Part shown: piece after piece, positions 33,773 through 42,435 of the stretch
Position numbering within the stretch: position 1 is the stretch's first letter
How the letters are laid out: each line of letters starts with the position of its first letter
Assembly (NCBI RefSeq): GCF_023091155.1
Contig: NZ_JAHWXK010000001.1
Span: 868,001 to 932,000, forward strand
DNA from: Microbacterium sufflavum
GTDB taxonomy: Bacteria; Actinomycetota; Actinomycetes; Actinomycetales; Microbacteriaceae
Length of the DNA: 64,000 nucleotides
Reading direction: 5' to 3'
Notes under the pieces: generated by a model
Seen by the model: only the letters and a program-made list of their open reading frames with translations
What the model was told of the DNA's origin: nothing
The model's database searches: none
Made by a program: the position numbers and the translations under genes

Positions 33773-34690
33773 ATGTTCGACAGTCCGCTCTCGGCCTCGC
33801 CGTACGAGATCCTCGAGGTCGACCCGTCCGTCGACGACGCGGAGCTGCGCCGGGCCTACCGCCTCCGCCTCCGCCAGACGCACCCCGACACGGGCGGCGA
33901 CGCCGCGGTGTTCATCCAGGTGCAGCGGGCGTGGGAGCTGATCGGCACGGCGGAGGGTCGCGCGGCCTACGACCGCCGCACGGGCGTGACCGACGACGGC
34001 GCCGAGTGGAGCGGCTGGCGACCGCAGACCGCGCGCACCGACACCCGTCCGCGGGCGCGGTCGTACGGACAGCCCGGCGGATGGCGCCGCGAGCGCTACC
34101 TCACGCTCATCCGGGAGTGGGCGGGCCACGGGGTGGAGGTGCCCGACCCGTACGCGCCGGCTCTCGTGCGGGCCGCGCCGCGGGAGCTGCGGCGCATGCT
34201 GGCCGACGCCCTCGCGGAGGAGGCGACCGCGCGCACGGTGTCCGACCTCGGGATGGGCTTCACCGTGTGGCACGACGTCGCGGCCGGGCAGACGCCCGAC
34301 GACAAGCTCGACCACGTGGTGCTCAGCCCCTCGGGCCTGTACGGCATCATGTCGGAGGACTTCGGCGGGGTGGTGGGCTTCCGCCGCGGCGAGATCACCG
34401 GCCCGAGTCTGGGCACCAGGGCTCCGGTGACGGCGGCGCTCGGCCGGATGCGTCAGGTGGCGAAGGCCGCGAAGGTCAGGTTCGGCGGCGCGATCGTGGT
34501 GCTGCCGGACGACGATCTGGCGCAGGCGGTGACCCCGCTCGGCAGCAGCCGCGGGGTTCCGGTCGTGGTGGTGCGGCGCAGTGCGCTGGCGATGGTGCTG
34601 CGCCAGGGGGTGCCGGGGGCCAGGGCGATCGGCGGCAACGAGCTGTTCGACGTGCGCACGCGCCTGCAGCAGACCGTCCGGTTCGTCTGA
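33773..34690 (+). CDS. J-domain protein with a NERD-like C-terminal region
   Basis: The 305-residue protein starts with a canonical J-domain (about 9-70; YEILEVDPSVDDAELRRAYR, HPD at 37-39, AYDRRTG), which stimulates DnaK ATPase. A linker (about 75-105) and a helical part (105-155) follow. Residues 155-260 contain KLDHVVLSPSGLYGIMSEDF, resembling the IDHVVVGPSGVFVI(D/E)(T/S)K signature of NERD (nuclease-related) domains, although the usual catalytic Lys is not where expected. The role may be chaperone recruitment to nucleic acid or a degenerate nuclease. AAGGAGAGCG precedes the ATG. Confidence 0.75.
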   Translation: MFDSPLSASPYEILEVDPSVDDAELRRAYRLRLRQTHPDTGGDAAVFIQVQRAWELIGTAEGRAAYDRRTGVTDDGAEWSGWRPQTARTDTRPRARSYGQPGGWRRERYLTLIREWAGHGVEVPDPYAPALVRAAPRELRRMLADALAEEATARTVSDLGMGFTVWHDVAAGQTPDDKLDHVVLSPSGLYGIMSEDFGGVVGFRRGEITGPSLGTRAPVTAALGRMRQVAKAAKVRFGGAIVVLPDDDLAQAVTPLGSSRGVPVVVVRRSALAMVLRQGVPGARAIGGNELFDVRTRLQQTVRFV

Positions 34691-34715
34691 CCTCCGCTCG
34701 TCCGCGATCCCGCTC

Positions 34716-34745
34716 TTGACGCTTGTCGTCAAACCGGTTTACACT
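34716..34745 (+). promoter_or_regulatory. Promoter of the LacI-type carbohydrate operon
   Basis: -35 TTGACG (34716-34721) and -10 TACACT (34740-34745) are separated by 18 bases. The predicted start is about 34752, leaving a 46-base leader with GAGGAGG ahead of the regulator. Confidence 0.7.
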
Positions 34746-34758
34746 CGTCAAACCGGTT
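34727..34758. promoter_or_regulatory. Twin LacI-family operators
   Basis: CGTCAAACCGGTT occurs twice, 19 bases apart. The first copy contains the perfect palindrome AAACCGGTTT between -35 and -10, the second lies over the transcription start. Such CG-centred palindromes are typical LacI/PurR family sites, so the operon is probably autorepressed. Confidence 0.7.
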
Positions 34759-34797
34759 CACGCACCCGAGTGAGCCCGACACCCGCGAGGAGGCGGC

Positions 34798-35790
34798 ATG
34801 GGCCGCACCACGATCGCCGACGTCGCCCGCGAGGCCGGCGTCACCAAGGCCACCGTGTCGCACGCGCTCAGCGGCAATCGCCCCATCTCCGAGGAGACCA
34901 GGGCGAAGGTGCTCGCCGCGGCCCGCAAGCTCGACTGGGCTCCGAGCCAGAGCGCCAGAGCCCTCGCCACGCGCCGCGCCAACGCGATCGCCGTCGTCCT
35001 CGCGCGCGACCCCGAGGTCATCGCGAACGACTCGTTCTTCCCCGCGTTCATCGCCGGGGTCGAGTCGGTGCTCGCCGAGACCGAGACCGCGCTCGTGCTC
35101 CAGGTGGTGCAGGGTCGCGAGGCCGAGGAGCGCGCGTACCGCACGCTCGCCCGCGGCCGGGCCGACGGCGCGCTGCTGCTCGACCTGCGCACCGACGACT
35201 GGCGCGTGCCCTTCCTCGACGAGCTCGGGCTGCCCACCGTGCTCGTCGGCGCCTACGACCAGCCCAGCCCGTTCTCGTGCGTGCGCACCGACGACGCCGC
35301 GCCGATGCGCGAGATCCTCGACCGGCTCCGCGCCGCAGGGCACACCCGCATCGCCCACGTGTCCGGCCCGCTCGACTACGTGCACTCGGCCGCCCGTGCC
35401 GCCGCCTACACCGAGGCCGCGGGCTCCGACGAGCTGCTGCGCGAGGGCGACTTCACCGCCGCGAGCGGGCGCGACGTGACCGAGGAACTGCTCGCGCTGC
35501 CCGACCGCCCCACGGCGATCCTCTACTCGAACGACACCATGGCCATCGCCGGGCTCTCCCTCGCCCGCTCGCAGGGTCTCGCCATCCCCCGCGACCTGGC
35601 CATCTCCGGCTTCGACGACGACCACCTCTCCGCCCACCTCTCCCCCGCGCTCACGAGCGTGTCGTCCGACCCGGCCGCCCGAGGCCGCGCGGCCGCCCGG
35701 CTGCTGCAGGAGAGCATCCTCGGCGCCGAACCGCGCACCGAGGTCGTGGACTGCAACGTCGTGCACTTCCGGGAGAGCACCGGCTCCTGA
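34798..35790 (+). CDS. LacI family transcriptional repressor
   Basis: The 330-residue regulator has an N-terminal LacI HTH and hinge (1-60; TTIADVAREAGVTKATVSHALSG, short form VAREAGVTKATVSHALSG) and a periplasmic-binding-protein-like effector domain (about 62-330), with ASGRDVTEEL and ISGFDDDHLS near the C-terminus. It would bind the twin AAACCGGTT sites just upstream and release on binding an imported sugar. It heads the operon with the ABC transporter, GH130 enzyme and exported protein. Confidence 0.9.
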   Translation: MGRTTIADVAREAGVTKATVSHALSGNRPISEETRAKVLAAARKLDWAPSQSARALATRRANAIAVVLARDPEVIANDSFFPAFIAGVESVLAETETALVLQVVQGREAEERAYRTLARGRADGALLLDLRTDDWRVPFLDELGLPTVLVGAYDQPSPFSCVRTDDAAPMREILDRLRAAGHTRIAHVSGPLDYVHSAARAAAYTEAAGSDELLREGDFTAASGRDVTEELLALPDRPTAILYSNDTMAIAGLSLARSQGLAIPRDLAISGFDDDHLSAHLSPALTSVSSDPAARGRAAARLLQESILGAEPRTEVVDCNVVHFRESTGS

Positions 35791-35826
35791 GCCCCCCGCA
35801 CCACCCATCGCGTCAAGGAGGACACC

Positions 35827-37092
35827 ATGAAGAAGATCCGCGCAGCAGCACTCGTGGGCGCCGTCGCGCTCGTCGTCACCGGATGCTCGTCCGGCGGCGG
35901 AGGCGGCGAAGGCTCCGCCGAGGGCACCGGCCCCATCGACATCTGGCTGTCGAACAACGAGCAGGAGGTCGCCTGGGGTCAGGCGGTCGTCGACGCCTGG
36001 AACGAGGAGCACCCCGACGAGAAGGTCACCGCGCAGGAGATCCCGGCAGGCTCGTCCTCGGAGGAGGCCATCACCGCGGCGATCACCGCCGGGACCGCCC
36101 CGTGCCTGGTCTACAACGTCGCGCCGGCGGCCGTGTCGGGCTGGGTCAAGCAGGGCGGCCTGGTCGACCTCAGCTCGATGGACGGCGGCAGCGACTACAT
36201 CACCGAGCGCAGCGGCGACGTCGAGCCCTACGCCACGGACGGCAAGTACTACCAGCTGCCGTGGAAGTCGAACCCGGTCATGGTCATGTACAACAAGACC
36301 CTGTTCCAGGCCGCCGGGCTCGACCCCGAGGACCCGCAGATGAACACGTACGACGCGTTCCTGGAGGGGGCGCGCGCCATCGTCGACTCGGGCGTGCAGA
36401 GCGCCATCTGGCCCGCGCCGACGAGCGAGTTCTACCAGCCGTGGTTCGACTTCTATCCGCTGTACCTCGCCGAGACCGACGGCACCATGCTCGTGGAGGA
36501 CGGCAAGGCCACGTTCGACTCGGACGACGGCAAGACCGTGGCCGACTTCTGGGCCACCGTGTACGAGGAGAAGCTCGCGCCGAACGAGGCGGCGACCGAC
36601 GACGCGATGTCCGCCGGCACCACGGCCATGCAGCTCGCCGGCCCCTGGGCCATCCCGTCGTACGCCGAGACGGTCGACGTGGGCTTCATGCCCGTGCCGA
36701 CCAGCGACGGCCGGGAGAACCCCACCACGTTCGCCGACTCCAAGAGCGTGTCGATGTTCACCGCCTGCGAGAACCAGGCGACCGCGTGGGAGTTCCTGAA
36801 GTTCTCCACGAGCGAGGAGGCCGACGGCCAGCTGCTCGAGGCGACCGGCCAGATGCCGATGCGCACGGACCTCACCGACACGTACGCCGACTACTTCTCC
36901 GCCAACCCGAACTATGTGGCGTTCGCGGAGCAGGCGGAGAACACGGCCGACGTGCCCAGCATCCCGAACTCGGTGGAGGCCTGGCAGGCGTTCCGCGACG
37001 AGTACTCGTCCGCGGTGATCTTCGCGAAGGAGTCGACCTCCGACTTCCTGAAGAACGCCGCCGCGAAGGTCGACGAGCTCGTCGCCGAGTGA
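35827..37092 (+). CDS. Sugar ABC transporter substrate-binding lipoprotein
   Basis: The 421-residue family 1 extracellular binding protein has a lipoprotein signal peptide (1-19) with lipobox VVTGC and lipidated Cys20, then a Gly/Glu linker. The mature domain has IDIWLSNNEQEVAWGQAVVDAW and repeated aromatic residues typical of oligosaccharide binding (YYQLPWKSNP, FYQPWFDFYP). It is the capture protein for the two permeases downstream. No ATPase is encoded in the operon, so a shared MsiK-like ATPase is expected. AAGGAGG precedes the ATG. Confidence 0.9.
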   Translation: MKKIRAAALVGAVALVVTGCSSGGGGGEGSAEGTGPIDIWLSNNEQEVAWGQAVVDAWNEEHPDEKVTAQEIPAGSSSEEAITAAITAGTAPCLVYNVAPAAVSGWVKQGGLVDLSSMDGGSDYITERSGDVEPYATDGKYYQLPWKSNPVMVMYNKTLFQAAGLDPEDPQMNTYDAFLEGARAIVDSGVQSAIWPAPTSEFYQPWFDFYPLYLAETDGTMLVEDGKATFDSDDGKTVADFWATVYEEKLAPNEAATDDAMSAGTTAMQLAGPWAIPSYAETVDVGFMPVPTSDGRENPTTFADSKSVSMFTACENQATAWEFLKFSTSEEADGQLLEATGQMPMRTDLTDTYADYFSANPNYVAFAEQAENTADVPSIPNSVEAWQAFRDEYSSAVIFAKESTSDFLKNAAAKVDELVAE

Positions 37093-37093
37093 C

Positions 37094-37993
37094 ATGACCA
37101 CCGACAACCGACGGCTGCGCACCCGGTGGCTGGGTGCGCAGCCGATCGGCGGCCTCTTCGCGCTGCCGTACCTCGTGTTCGTGATCGCGATCTTCGCGTA
37201 TCCGCTCGGTTTCGCGGTCTACATCGCCTTCCACGACTACTTCTTCACCGCGCCGGGCGCCGAAGTCGACCGGCCCTTCGTCGGCTTCGACAACTTCGTC
37301 ACGGTGCTCACCGACCCGCGCGTGCTCGGAGCGTTCCGCAACACCCTCGTGTTCCTGGTGATCAACGTGCCGCTCACGGCGGTGCTGGCGCTCGTGCTCG
37401 CAGCCGCCCTGAACACCGGCATCCGCTGGGTGGCCGCATACCGCGTGGCCTTCTACGTGCCGTACCTCACCGCGAGCGTCTCGCTGGTGGGCGTGTGGAT
37501 GCTGCTGTTCTCGGGCAACGGGCTCGTCAACACGATCCTGGGGCCGCTCGCGCCCGACCCGTCGTGGCTCGTGAACAGCGCGCTGGCCATGCCGATGATC
37601 GCGCTCTACGTCACCTGGAAGCAGCTCGGCTTCTACATCCTGCTGTACCTGGCGGCGCTGCAGAACGTGCCGAAGGAGCTGTACGAGTCGGCGGAGACCG
37701 ACGGCGCCGGCGCCCTCGCGCGGTTCTGGAACGTGACTGTCCCCGGCGTGCGCAGTGCGACCACGCTCGTGCTGATCCTCTCGATCATCACCGGGGCGAA
37801 CCTCTTCACCGAGCCGTACCTGCTCACCAACGGCGGCGGGCCGGACGGCGCGTCCACCACGCCGGTGCTGCTCATCTACCAGCTGGGCATCCAGCAGCAG
37901 AACCCCGACACCGCGGCCGCGATCGGCATGATCCTGGTGGTGCTCGTGGGGATGCTGTCGCTGGCCGCCAACCGCGCGACGAGGGAGCGATGA
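37094..37993 (+). CDS. Sugar ABC transporter permease (MalF type)
   Basis: The 299-residue inner membrane permease has six helices and the EAA loop ESAETDGAGALARFWNVTVPGV, here cited as ETDGAGALARFWNVTVPG, which docks the ATPase. The N-terminal PYLVFVIAIFAYPLGFAVYIAF helix is typical of CUT1 family members. It starts one base after the binding-protein stop and overlaps the next permease start by four bases. Confidence 0.9.
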   Translation: MTTDNRRLRTRWLGAQPIGGLFALPYLVFVIAIFAYPLGFAVYIAFHDYFFTAPGAEVDRPFVGFDNFVTVLTDPRVLGAFRNTLVFLVINVPLTAVLALVLAAALNTGIRWVAAYRVAFYVPYLTASVSLVGVWMLLFSGNGLVNTILGPLAPDPSWLVNSALAMPMIALYVTWKQLGFYILLYLAALQNVPKELYESAETDGAGALARFWNVTVPGVRSATTLVLILSIITGANLFTEPYLLTNGGGPDGASTTPVLLIYQLGIQQQNPDTAAAIGMILVVLVGMLSLAANRATRER

Positions 37994-38832
37994 TGCGCCG
38001 GAAGAACACCCTGCCCCGCGTGCTGAGCGTGATCGCGCTCACGATCGCGGCGATCGGCTTCGCCTTCCCGTTCTACTTCATGCTGGTCGGCGCGTTCCAG
38101 GAGAACCCGACGAACTCGCCCAGCCAGCTCATCCCCACGGGCGGGTGGACGGTCGACAACTTCGTCGCGATCGACTCGCGCATCGACCTGGTCGGCTCGC
38201 TCGTCAACTCGATGATCTTCACGCTCGGCGTGCTGCTGGGCACCGTCGTGTTCGGGCTGCTCGCCGGCTATGCGATCGCCCGGCTCGACTTCCGCGGCCG
38301 CGGCGTGATCTGGGTGCTGATGCTGCTCGTGCAGATGGTGCCGTTCCAGCTGCTGATGATCCCGCTGTACGTGCAGATCACGCGCAACTACGGTCTGGGC
38401 GACTCGTACCTGGGCATGATCCTGCCGTTCCTCATCAACACGACCGCGGTGTTCATCTTCGTGCAGTTCTTCCGGGCGCTGCCCACGGAGATCTTCGAAG
38501 CCGCGCGCATCGACGGCGCGGGCGAGATCCGCCTGCTCACCTCGGTCGCGATCCCGCTCATCCGCCCCGTGCTGGTGACCGTGGTGCTGGTCACCTTCAT
38601 CGGCCCGTGGAACGAGTTCCTGTGGCCGTTCCTCATCACGAAGGACGCGTCGCTGCAGCCGCTCGCCGTGTCGCTCGCGAACTACATCTCCAACGTCGCG
38701 CAGTCCACCGCCAACCCGAACGGGGCGATCCTCGCGGGCGCCACGGCACTCGCATTCCCCGTCGTCATCCTGTTCATCGTCTTCCAGCGCTTCTTCAAGG
38801 CCACCGACCTCGGCGCGGCCGTCAAGGGCTAG
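37990..38832 (+). CDS. Sugar ABC transporter permease (MalG type)
   Basis: The 280-residue CUT1 permease has six helices. The EAA loop reads EAARIDGAGEIRLLTSVAIPL. Typical MalG segments are LVQMVPFQLLMIPLYVQ and GPWNEFLWPFLITKD. Two in-frame ATG codons are adjacent; the first overlaps the upstream TGA (ATGA). It forms the heterodimeric pore with the MalF-type partner. Confidence 0.9.
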   Translation: MMRRKNTLPRVLSVIALTIAAIGFAFPFYFMLVGAFQENPTNSPSQLIPTGGWTVDNFVAIDSRIDLVGSLVNSMIFTLGVLLGTVVFGLLAGYAIARLDFRGRGVIWVLMLLVQMVPFQLLMIPLYVQITRNYGLGDSYLGMILPFLINTTAVFIFVQFFRALPTEIFEAARIDGAGEIRLLTSVAIPLIRPVLVTVVLVTFIGPWNEFLWPFLITKDASLQPLAVSLANYISNVAQSTANPNGAILAGATALAFPVVILFIVFQRFFKATDLGAAVKG

Positions 38833-38847
38833 CCAGAAAGGGCATCC

Positions 38848-39834
38848 ATGTTCACCGGAGCATCCTTCCCCCTCGGTCCGTTCACCCCCTACGAGGGGAA
38901 CCCGATCCTGCGTCCGCGCGGCGACAGCTGGGAGTCGGCGAACCTCTACAACCCGGCGGCCCTGGTCGACGGCGACGAGGTGCTGCTGCTGTACCGCGCG
39001 CACGCCGACGACATCGTGTCGCACATCGGGCTCGCCCGCTCCCGCGACGGGGTCACGTTCACGCGCGAGGACGCGCCGATCCTCTCCCCCGCCGAGGACT
39101 ACGAGCGTTACGGCTGCGAGGATCCGCGCATCGCGCTGATCGACGGCACCTACTACCTCACCTACACCGGCTGGGACCGTCACAGCGCGCAGCTGTGCCT
39201 GGCGACCTCGACCGACCTGCGCACCTGGACCAGGCACGGGCCGCTGTTCGACGACTTCGACACCTTCAAGACCATGGACCCGCGCGGGTTCAACTGGTCG
39301 AAGGCCGGGGTGATCGTCCCGCAGAAGATGCACGGCAAGTGGTGGATGTACTTCGGCGAGGGCGGCATCTACTGGGCGACCAGCGACGACCTCATCCACT
39401 GGACACCCGGCACCCCCGACACCGAGCCGATGTACACGCCCACGCCCGGCACCTGGGACGAGGCGCTGGTGGAGATCGGCACCTCGCCCGTGGTCACCGA
39501 CAACGGGCTGCTGGTGATGCTCACCAACGGCGCCACACGCACGGTGCACGACGACGGCACGGTCGACGTCGACTACCGCTGCGGGCAGATCGCCATCGAC
39601 CCGGACGAGCCGACGAAGGTCATCGCCCGGATGCAGGAGCCGTGGCTGCGCCCGCAGAGCTTCGAGGATCTGCACGGACTGGTGTCGAACGTGACCTTCG
39701 TGGAGGGACTGGTGAAGTTCCACGGGAAGTGGTTCGCGTACTACGGCCAGTCCGACACGACCCTGGCCGTCGCGATCCACGACCCCGCGGAGCCGTGGGG
39801 CCGCGCGCTGCGCGAGGCCGAGGGCGAGGAGTGA
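38848..39834 (+). CDS. GH130 family beta-mannoside phosphorylase/hydrolase
   Basis: The 328-residue five-bladed beta-propeller enzyme of GH130 cleaves beta-mannosides, usually by phosphorolysis that yields mannose 1-phosphate. Diagnostic elements are EGNPIL, NLYNPAAL, LLLYRAH, the catalytic Asp92 in GCEDPRI, TYTGWDR and SKAGVI. No signal peptide is present, so it acts in the cytoplasm on imported oligosaccharide. Its place directly after the permeases links the operon to mannose-containing glycans. Whether it is a phosphorylase or one of the hydrolytic GH130 subgroups cannot be settled from sequence alone. Confidence 0.87.
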   Translation: MFTGASFPLGPFTPYEGNPILRPRGDSWESANLYNPAALVDGDEVLLLYRAHADDIVSHIGLARSRDGVTFTREDAPILSPAEDYERYGCEDPRIALIDGTYYLTYTGWDRHSAQLCLATSTDLRTWTRHGPLFDDFDTFKTMDPRGFNWSKAGVIVPQKMHGKWWMYFGEGGIYWATSDDLIHWTPGTPDTEPMYTPTPGTWDEALVEIGTSPVVTDNGLLVMLTNGATRTVHDDGTVDVDYRCGQIAIDPDEPTKVIARMQEPWLRPQSFEDLHGLVSNVTFVEGLVKFHGKWFAYYGQSDTTLAVAIHDPAEPWGRALREAEGEE

Positions 39835-39838
39835 GGCC

Positions 39839-41869
39839 ATGGAGACCACGCGCCGCACCTTCCTGACGCTCGCCGCGACCACGTCCGCCCTGGCGCTGCT
39901 GCCCGTCGACGCCGCGGTGGCCCAGGGCACCGCGGCCGGATCGGCCCTCCGCCCGGCCAGCGCCCGCGGTCGCCGCCTCACGAACCTCGCGCACCTGCGG
40001 TTCCTGCTGGCCGACGTGCCGGTGGTCGCGAGCGACACGCACACCACCGAGGGCATCGCGGAGCGCCCCGTCGTGCGGGCGCCGTGGACCTACGCCGACA
40101 CCGACGGCGCGGGCGGCTACCGTCCCGTCGGCGGCGGCACGCGCGACGCCGCCACCGGCTACTGGTCGCAGGGCGCGTACAACGCCGACGACATCGCCCG
40201 CGCCGCGGTGGTGTTCCTGCGGGACTGGCGCGCCACGGGCGACCCGCAGAGCCGCGACGACGCCCGCGACGTGCTCCGCTCCCTCGCGTTCCTCCAGACC
40301 GTGTCGGGGCCGAACGCCGGACGCGTGGTGCTGTGGCAGCAGGAGGACGGCACACTCACGCCGAGCGCGATCCCGGTGGAGCTGCCCGACCCCTCGGACT
40401 CGGCGGAGTCGTACTGGCTGGCCCGCACCGTGTGGGCCTTCGGAGAGGGATACGCCGCGTACCGCACGGAGGATCCCGCCTTCGCGGAGTTCCTGCGAGC
40501 GCGGCTGCACCTGTGCCTGGACGCGCTGGCGCGCGAGTCGCTCGGCCGTGCAGGGCAGTGGGTCCGCAGCGACGGACGCGACCTGCCGGCGTGGCTCATC
40601 GCGGGCGGCGCCGACGCCACCGCGGAGGCGATGCTCGGGCTCGCCGCCGCCGCGGAGGCCGGAGACGACCGCAGTCGCACGGCCCTGCAGACGTACGCCG
40701 AGGGCGTGGCGGCCATGGCGACCGACCCCGATCAGGGCTGGCCGTTCGGGGCCGTGCTGCCGTGGACGGGCTCGCTGGGGTTCTGGCACGCGTGGGGCGC
40801 GGCGGCTCCCGAGGCGCTGGCCAGGGCGGGCGGTGTGCTGCGACGCCCCGACCTCTCCGCCGCCGCCGTGGCAGACGCGGCCCGCTTCACGCCGCAGGTG
40901 CTGACCTCGGGCGGACCGCACAACGCGTGGGCGCCGCTGCCCGCCGAGGCGCAGATCGCCTACGGCGCACACGGCCGCGTGGCCGGGGCGCTGCAGGCGG
41001 CGAGCGCGGGCGGCGAGGGACTGCGGGTGATCGCGGGGCTCGCGGCGGGATGGTTCTTCGGCGCCAACACCGCGGGCGTGCCGGTGTACGACCCCGCGAC
41101 CGGCGTGACCTTCGACGGCGTCGAGACCGACGGCCGCGTGAACCGCAACTCGGGCGCGGAGTCGACGATCCACGGCCTGCTCACGATGCAGCTGCTCGAC
41201 GCGAACCCCGACGTGGCGCGGCTGGCGACCTCGATCACGGGGCTGTCGTCGTTCGCGGGACTGCGGGCGCTCGACGCCGAGGCCGCACGGCTCTCGCCCG
41301 GGTGCACGGTCGAGCGTCCCGCGGACGGCGCGTGGACCGGCGAGGGCAACCTCGCGGGCGGCGCGTTCGTGCGGGTGCCCGAGGGCGAGTGGGTCGAGTT
41401 CGACCTCACCGAGCCCGGCGGGGTGCTGCACGGGCTCGTGTGGCGGCAGGCCGCAGACGCCGGGACCGCGGTGTGGGAGGCGCGGCGCGGCGGACGGCGG
41501 CTGTGGAGCACCGAGACCGCGGCCGGGGGCACGGGCGACCGCGGACTCACGGAGGCGGACGGCATGCTCGTGCCGCAGCTTCTCGGCGGCGGACTCCCGG
41601 ACGGCCCCGTGACCGTGCGCTGCACCAGCCGCGGCGACCTGCGCCTGGACGCGCTGGTGGTGCAACCCCGCGTGACCACGGCGGTGTACGCGACCACGGG
41701 CGGCGCGGCGGTGCTGTACGCCAACGCGACCGCGGAGCAGCAGCGCGTGGCACCCCTGGCGCCCGGAGCGGGCACGGCCTACGACGAGAGCGGAGCACCG
41801 CGCGGGAACGGCACCCCGGGCGGCCGCGTGCGCGTGCGGGGGCGGGGCTTCACGGTGACGCGGCGCTGA
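39839..41869 (+). CDS. Tat-exported alpha/alpha-barrel-like protein, putative glycosidase
   Basis: The 676-residue protein begins METTRRTFLTLAATTSALAL, a twin-arginine signal (Arg5-Arg6) with cleavage near AVA-QG. Residues 50-430 are helical with aromatic-rich loops (AYNADDIARAAVVFLRDW; SYWLARTVWAFGEGYAAY; GWFFGANTAGVPVYDP; NRNSGAESTIHGLLTM), an arrangement like GH9 or other (alpha/alpha)6 glycosidases. Glu in NSGAEST is a candidate acid. The C-terminal third (about 455-676) is beta-rich and may be a carbohydrate-binding module. It is the last gene of the LacI operon, so it probably releases the oligosaccharide imported by the transporter. I cannot name a family. Confidence 0.7.
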   Translation: METTRRTFLTLAATTSALALLPVDAAVAQGTAAGSALRPASARGRRLTNLAHLRFLLADVPVVASDTHTTEGIAERPVVRAPWTYADTDGAGGYRPVGGGTRDAATGYWSQGAYNADDIARAAVVFLRDWRATGDPQSRDDARDVLRSLAFLQTVSGPNAGRVVLWQQEDGTLTPSAIPVELPDPSDSAESYWLARTVWAFGEGYAAYRTEDPAFAEFLRARLHLCLDALARESLGRAGQWVRSDGRDLPAWLIAGGADATAEAMLGLAAAAEAGDDRSRTALQTYAEGVAAMATDPDQGWPFGAVLPWTGSLGFWHAWGAAAPEALARAGGVLRRPDLSAAAVADAARFTPQVLTSGGPHNAWAPLPAEAQIAYGAHGRVAGALQAASAGGEGLRVIAGLAAGWFFGANTAGVPVYDPATGVTFDGVETDGRVNRNSGAESTIHGLLTMQLLDANPDVARLATSITGLSSFAGLRALDAEAARLSPGCTVERPADGAWTGEGNLAGGAFVRVPEGEWVEFDLTEPGGVLHGLVWRQAADAGTAVWEARRGGRRLWSTETAAGGTGDRGLTEADGMLVPQLLGGGLPDGPVTVRCTSRGDLRLDALVVQPRVTTAVYATTGGAAVLYANATAEQQRVAPLAPGAGTAYDESGAPRGNGTPGGRVRVRGRGFTVTRR

Positions 41870-41911
41870 GGCCCGCGGCCGCCGGGGCGACTCGCCATGC
41901 CGGCATGCTCT

Positions 41912-41928
41912 TTTTGAGTCACTCAAAA
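41912..41928. promoter_or_regulatory. Perfect palindromic operator over the fur-katA promoter
   Basis: TTTTGAGTCACTCAAAA is a perfect 8-1-8 palindrome in an AT-rich island. It covers the -35 element and spacer of the promoter for the Fur-family gene, so it is most likely the autoregulatory Fur/PerR-type box. Confidence 0.75.
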
Positions 41929-41941
41929 GAACGTGTAGAGT
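41914..41941 (+). promoter_or_regulatory. fur-katA promoter, leaderless
   Basis: -35 TTGAGT (41914-41919), 16-base spacer, -10 TAGAGT (41936-41941), then 7 bases to the ATG at 41949. The transcript would start at or next to the start codon. Confidence 0.7.
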
Positions 41942-41948
41942 CGAGGAC

Positions 41949-42368
41949 ATGGAGACAGACCTCGACTCGGCGCTGCGAGGCGCCGGGCTGCGTGCGACCG
42001 CGGGCCGCGTCGCCGTTCTCGAGGCTCTCGGCTCCATGGCCCACACGGATGCGGAGCGCGTCTACCGCGCGGTCTCCGAGTCGCTGCCGACCACGTCGAT
42101 CCAGTCGGTGCACAACATCCTCGCGGACCTGACGACGGCGGGGCTCATCCGCCGGATCGAACCGGCAGGATCCGCGGCGCTCTACGAACGGCGCATCGGC
42201 GACAACCACCACCACGTCGTCTGCACCTCCTGCGGTGCGATCGGCGACGTGGACTGCGTCGTCGGCGAGGCGCCGTGCCTCACCCCCTCCTCCACGGGGG
42301 GATTCACCGTCCAGACAGCCGAAGTCACCTTCTGGGGCCTGTGCCCCAGCTGCCAGAACGCCGCGTAG
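41949..42368 (+). CDS. furA: Fur family (FurA/PerR-like) redox regulator
   Basis: The 139-residue Fur-fold repressor has a winged HTH (about 8-80; [44 protein letters not shown]) and a C-terminal dimerisation domain. It contains the metal site [17 protein letters not shown] and a second zinc pair CPSC. The H/C-rich site and direct linkage to a catalase 67 bases downstream match actinobacterial FurA-KatG/CatR-CatA units, in which peroxide inactivates the repressor. The palindrome over its promoter suggests autoregulation and control of katA by read-through. Confidence 0.88.
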   Translation: METDLDSALRGAGLRATAGRVAVLEALGSMAHTDAERVYRAVSESLPTTSIQSVHNILADLTTAGLIRRIEPAGSAALYERRIGDNHHHVVCTSCGAIGDVDCVVGEAPCLTPSSTGGFTVQTAEVTFWGLCPSCQNAA

Positions 42369-42435
42369 GCCCGCCTCCGACCGCCCGTCCCCCGACGGCG
42401 CTGTTCGGCGTGCCCGCGCGCAGAAGGAGAACACC

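Noticed and set aside
34729..37122. A 797-codon minus-strand frame opposite lacI and the sugar-binding protein
   Set aside because: It is an antisense shadow with composition bias and no motif; both plus-strand genes are clear family members.
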